Origin: Desulfuromonadaceae bacterium
GTDB lineage: Bacteria; Desulfobacterota; Desulfuromonadia; Desulfuromonadales; Desulfuromonadaceae
Direction: 5' to 3'
Assembly (NCBI GenBank): GCA_027065245.1
Contig: JAMOOS010000214.1
Location: 1-9,118 of the forward strand
Length of the DNA: 9,118 nucleotides
The notes below the pieces were generated by a model. The model was not told the origin of the DNA and made no database searches. It saw nothing but the letters and a program-made list of their open reading frames with translations. Below, in pieces: positions 6,103 to 9,118 of this stretch; the first letter of the stretch is position 1; each line of letters begins with the position of its first letter. The position numbers were made by a program, and so were the translations under genes.

Positions 6103-7540
6103 GCTGCTGTTTTTCCCGCACCAGCGAACGCAGGCACCGGCGGATGCTGTTACGCGCCTTGGGCGTTACCGCCCATTCCAGCCACTTGGGCAGCACGGTA
6201 AGATGATCCACCGTTTCGATTTTAACCTGATCGCCATCCATCAGCGAGGTTTTAAGCACTCTGGTCTGGCCGTTTATGCGGGCACGAAAAGCGTGCAGGC
6301 CCAAATCCTCGTGGATATCAAAGGCAAAATCGAGGGCGCAACTGCCCTCCGGCAACATACGCATCTCGCCGTTGGGGGTATAAACCTGAATAGTGGCTGA
6401 AGCCAGCCGCAGTCCCTCGGTATCGAATACCGATTCACCCTCCATCAGGCTGCGCATAAGATCGTCAAAATTTTCCTTGCGAAATTCAAAGCCCGGCGCC
6501 AGCACCCCGGCCTGATTGAAACGATCGAGCTTGTTGGTGGTAATGCGCACCCGCATACGCACCTCTCCGGCCTGTACGGTTGTTTTGATAGCCTGATAAC
6601 CGTGCTGGGACGGCACATTGAGATGATCGCGCAGTTTGCCGGTAATGGGGCGATACAAACGGTGCAGCAGCCCCAGCCCAACGTAGGCATCCATGGTGGA
6701 ATCGACGAGGATATCCAGGGTGTACAGTGCGGTAATGCCACGGGAAATACGCAGAGTACCCTCCAGCGAGAATGAGCGCCAGTTGTCGATAAGGGTTACA
6801 TTGAGGCGGTGGCGACTGCATTCGGCGATGATGGCACTGTGAATCTGCTTGAGTGCCGGTGTCGAACGTTTGCGCAACTCTTCCAGAACCAGTCGGTACC
6901 GTCTGGCCCGCCGCGGATACAACACCCCCAGCGCCAGTGATTCCAGCTCGTCAGCCACCTGCCCCATACCCAGATGACGCGCCAGCGGAATGTATATGGC
7001 GCGGGTTTCCCGGGCGATAACAGCCTGTTTCTCCGGCTTGAGAGCACTGATGGTGCGCAGGTTGTCTAATCGGTCCCACAATTTAAGACACAGAACCCGG
7101 ATATCTTTTATGGCGGTAAGAATCTGGTTGCGATAGGTTTCTTCCTTGAGAACACCGCGCGACAGCTCGGTATTAACCACCTTGGTCAGACCGTTGACCA
7201 GCAGCGCCACCTCACCACCGAACTGTTCTTCCACCTCCTCAATGGTTACCGGTGTATCCTCGACAACATCATGCAACAGCGCGGCAATTATGGAGGAAAA
7301 CCCCATCCAGTTCCGCGCTGCCAGATGGGAAACCCGTAATGGATGAAACAAATACGGCTCACCCGACTTGCGTTTCTGGCCATCGTGCGAGCGCCGCGCC
7401 AGATCAAAGGCGGCATTGAGTCTGTCGATACCTTCGTCCAACTCCTGTTCTGACAGGCTGCCGCCATGATGGGTAACCAATAGCTCGGTGATCTCCCCCA
7501 TCAACTTCTGCATCTGCTGCTGTTCTTTAGCTGTCTCCAT
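6086..7540 (-). CDS. RSH-family (RelA/SpoT homologue) protein: intact HD hydrolase, degenerate synthetase, TGS
   Basis: Likely hydrolyses the alarmone (p)ppGpp. The protein has 484 residues, much shorter than full-length Rel/SpoT (about 700-750). The HD domain (about 35-200) keeps every hydrolase residue I know from Streptococcus Rel: RKSGEPYLFHP (Arg57, His66), LLHDVVEDT (His90, Asp91, Glu94, Asp95) and LWDRLDNLRT (Asp156, Asn160). The synthetase-like region (about 240-350) is recognisable from LGLLHRLYRPITGKLRDHLN (289-308) and HGYQAIKTTV (313-322). However, the G-loop is missing or shortened, and the positions of Asp264, Asn306 and Glu323 hold Ala271, His313 and Arg330. A TGS domain follows (about 382-443), then a conserved-looking WLEWAVTPKARNSIRR tail. 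No ACT or zinc-finger domain is present. The ATG at 7540 lies 19 bases after the HIT stop, with a weak GGA site. The protein is probably a hydrolase or regulator rather than a synthetase. Confidence 0.88.
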   Translation of the reverse strand: METAKEQQQMQKLMGEITELLVTHHGGSLSEQELDEGIDRLNAAFDLARRSHDGQKRKSGEPYLFHPLRVSHLAARNWMGFSSIIAALLHDVVEDTPVTIEEVEEQFGGEVALLVNGLTKVVNTELSRGVLKEETYRNQILTAIKDIRVLCLKLWDRLDNLRTISALKPEKQAVIARETRAIYIPLARHLGMGQVADELESLALGVLYPRRARRYRLVLEELRKRSTPALKQIHSAIIAECSRHRLNVTLIDNWRSFSLEGTLRISRGITALYTLDILVDSTMDAYVGLGLLHRLYRPITGKLRDHLNVPSQHGYQAIKTTVQAGEVRMRVRITTNKLDRFNQAGVLAPGFEFRKENFDDLMRSLMEGESVFDTEGLRLASATIQVYTPNGEMRMLPEGSCALDFAFDIHEDLGLHAFRARINGQTRVLKTSLMDGDQVKIETVDHLTVLPKWLEWAVTPKARNSIRRCLRSLVREKQQHELDD

Positions 7541-7559
7541 CTGAATCCGGTCTCAAAAG

Positions 7560-7907
7560 TTACCCCGGCGGCCACTCCATGGTACGCCCGCCAAGCAGGT
7601 GAAAATGAATGTGGTAGACGGTCTGGCCACCAGCATCGTTGCAATTATTCACCAGCCGGAAGCCATCGTCGGCAATCCCGAAACGGCGCGCCAGTTGCAC
7701 CGCCACCTGATGAATATGACCAATTAATTCGTTATCCTCAAGGGAAATATCGTTAATTGATGCTATATGTTTGCGCGGAATAATCAGAATGTGTACCGGC
7801 GCCTTGGGATCAATATCGGCAAACGCCACCACCCGTTCATCTTCATGCACAATTTTGGCCGGAATCGTACCAGCGGCGATGTTACAAAAAAGACAGTTGT
7901 CCGTCAT
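7560..7907 (-). CDS. Histidine triad (HIT) family protein, Hint branch
   Basis: Small cytoplasmic nucleotide-binding hydrolase; Hint relatives cleave nucleoside phosphoramidates and aminoacyl-adenylates. The protein has 115 residues, normal length. The active site is HIHFHLL (99-105), with His101 as the expected nucleophile. It is preceded by NNCNDAGGQTVY (88-98), which forms the phosphate pocket, and followed by GGR and a terminal WPPG typical of Hint proteins. CLFC (5-8), with His47 and His99, fits the zinc site seen in some HIT proteins. I chose the ATG at 7907 because AAGGAG lies nine bases upstream (7917-7922) and CLFC begins right after it. A longer frame from 7973 would add 22 residues unlike the family. 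The start overlaps the end of the ATPase gene by 26 bases, so the two are probably translationally coupled. Confidence 0.93.
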   Translation of the reverse strand: MTDNCLFCNIAAGTIPAKIVHEDERVVAFADIDPKAPVHILIIPRKHIASINDISLEDNELIGHIHQVAVQLARRFGIADDGFRLVNNCNDAGGQTVYHIHFHLLGGRTMEWPPG

Positions 7908-9118
7908 TGCTACCTGCTCCTTGTTTGCGTTTTTTACTGCCACGTAGCCGCCGCTGCCGGTCAAGTGGCACAATGTGCCAGCCGTGCCGACCAGCCAGGG
8001 TACGCAGACGCTCGTCGTGAGAAAAAATTATAATCTGATGTTCGCTGCTCAGCCGCTCCAGGGCGGTTACAACACTTTCCAGTCGATCACTATCCAAGTT
8101 GATTAGTGGATCGTCCATAAAAAACGGCGGGCACAGATCGCCGGTCAGAAAACGACTGACCGCCAATCGCATGGCCAGACACACCATGTCAATGGTGCCA
8201 CGGCTCAATGTCTCCAGCTTGAGCCAGCCGCCGCGCCGGGTTTTAACTGTAACGGCAAAATTCTCATTTATAGATACCGCATTGTACGTCCCATTGCTGG
8301 CTTGACGCAAATAACCACCGATGGCCTTCTCAATATTACCCAGATTGAAACGGTAGAATTCTTCCATCGCTTCGTCAAGCACACTGCAGGCACACTCCAG
8401 CACCCGCCGCCGCTGTTCGAGAGTAGACATCCTTGCCTGCAGCATCTGCCGACGCCGCGCCAATTCATCACTATCCGGCAACTGCCCCTGTAACTCCGCC
8501 TGACGACGCAGCAACAGCAGAATTTCAGTTTCGCGGGCGTTTATCTGTGTCTGTAGCTCTTCCAGGCGTTGCCGCGCCGCCGGCAGTTCCGCTGCGGAAA
8601 GGTGGCCGTCAGTGCTGCCACGCGATCCCGCCATGTCCTGATCGGGCGGCAAAGATGCGCCACTGTCACACTGCTCACCAGCTTTGTCATCCTGTTGCTG
8701 CATAAGCAGGCGTACTTCACTTAGGCGCTCCAGAATATGGCCGTGTACTTCCAGCATCCTTTTCATCCGCACCAGTTCCACCGCCGAGGTAGACAAGCCG
8801 TGCTGTTCAAACTGGTCATCGAGCTGGCTCAGTTTATCCCGCTCCTCCTCGCGCTCCAGCTCGATGGCATCCAACTGCTGCTGTATCTGCGCCCGTTCGC
8901 TCAGTGCTTTGCGACGCCGGTAAATAAAACTCCCCCAGCCGCTGGCGGCGGCACTTCCGGCCGCGACGACACCAGTCATCAGCCACTGCGGATAAAAGTA
9001 ATGACAGCCGCCCGCCGCCAGCGCCGCCACAACCGTCAGCAACACAGGTGCAGCAGCCGTCGGCACGGCAACAGCATCCATCTGCCGCCGCAATGGCACC
9101 ATCCGCTGCTGTGAAGCG
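7882..9118 (-). CDS. YhaN/SbcC-like AAA (ABC-type) ATPase with membrane hairpin, N-terminus outside the window
   Basis: C-terminal part of an SMC/Rad50-like protein. The frame stays open to the right edge, and no Walker A is present, so the first half lies beyond 9118. Residues here are counted from the in-frame Met at 9102. Two hydrophobic segments (about 14-35 and 41-61) could form a membrane hairpin, followed by the basic YRRRK stretch. A charged coiled coil (about 62-140), a Pro/Gly/Ser-rich linker (141-172) and a second coiled coil (173-250) come next. The ATPase lobe has the signature TLSRGT (298-303), Walker B and D-loop PPFFMDDPLINLDSDR (325-340), and the switch histidine in IIIFSHDERL (357-366). 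The family resembles Bacillus YhaN, which usually lies next to an SbcD-like nuclease (YhaO); I cannot see whether one is upstream. There is no CxxC zinc hook. The tail is basic (RRLRGSKKRKQG, 384-395). The gene runs into the HIT gene with a 26-base overlap. Confidence 0.8.
   Translation of the reverse strand, partial: ASQQRMVPLRRQMDAVAVPTAAAPVLLTVVAALAAGGCHYFYPQWLMTGVVAAGSAAASGWGSFIYRRRKALSERAQIQQQLDAIELEREEERDKLSQLDDQFEQHGLSTSAVELVRMKRMLEVHGHILERLSEVRLLMQQQDDKAGEQCDSGASLPPDQDMAGSRGSTDGHLSAAELPAARQRLEELQTQINARETEILLLLRRQAELQGQLPDSDELARRRQMLQARMSTLEQRRRVLECACSVLDEAMEEFYRFNLGNIEKAIGGYLRQASNGTYNAVSINENFAVTVKTRRGGWLKLETLSRGTIDMVCLAMRLAVSRFLTGDLCPPFFMDDPLINLDSDRLESVVTALERLSSEHQIIIFSHDERLRTLAGRHGWHIVPLDRQRRLRGSKKRKQGAGSNDGQLSFL
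7917..7922 (-). promoter_or_regulatory. Ribosome binding site deciding the HIT start
   Basis: AAGGAG on the minus strand, nine bases before the ATG at 7907, within the coding end of the upstream ATPase gene. It supports the 115-residue HIT protein over a longer version starting at 7973. Confidence 0.65.

Noticed and set aside
8590..8690. Zinc hook in the linker of the SMC-like ATPase.
   Set aside because: The linker has a single Cys and no CxxC, so a Rad50-type hook is not supported.

Overview
The window holds nine protein-coding genes packed almost end to end. It has no RNA genes, mobile elements, CRISPR arrays or long repeats that I can see. DNA is moderately GC-rich. The gene order pheA-tyrA-aroA-cmk, a bifunctional chorismate mutase/prephenate dehydratase, an RSH-family protein and a YhaN-like ATPase point to a Gram-negative bacterium. 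My best guess is a Geobacter/Desulfuromonas-type deltaproteobacterium (Desulfuromonadota), where I recall this order continuing into ispH and rpsA. A gammaproteobacterium is a weaker alternative. This placement rests on recalled family resemblance and synteny, not on a search.

Region 1 (1-3821, minus strand) is a shikimate-end operon read pheA, tyrA, aroA, cmk, with cmk cut by the window edge. aroA makes EPSP, the precursor of chorismate. PheA converts chorismate to prephenate and then phenylpyruvate, and TyrA converts prephenate to 4-hydroxyphenylpyruvate. cmk (CMP/dCMP kinase) rides along. Gaps are 9, 0 and 5 bases. tyrA and aroA are in the same frame with only one stop codon between them. 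A candidate promoter lies just upstream of pheA.

Region 2 (3822-4051) is a divergent intergenic region with candidate promoters in both directions. The plus-strand promoter has a perfect inverted repeat in its spacer. It leads into a secreted Bax-like glucosaminidase-domain protein (4052-4999).

Region 3 (5038-9118, minus strand) is a second operon, read from the right edge: a YhaN/SMC-like ATPase with a membrane hairpin (5' end outside the window), a Hint-type HIT protein, an RSH protein whose (p)ppGpp hydrolase site is intact but whose synthetase site looks destroyed, and a secreted polysaccharide deacetylase. The first two genes overlap by 26 bases and the last two by 17. This operon converges on the Bax-like gene, with 38 bases between the stops.

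The most interesting parts are the hydrolase-only-looking RSH protein, its tight linkage to a nucleotide-binding HIT protein and a membrane-anchored SMC-like ATPase, and the in-frame tyrA-aroA junction.
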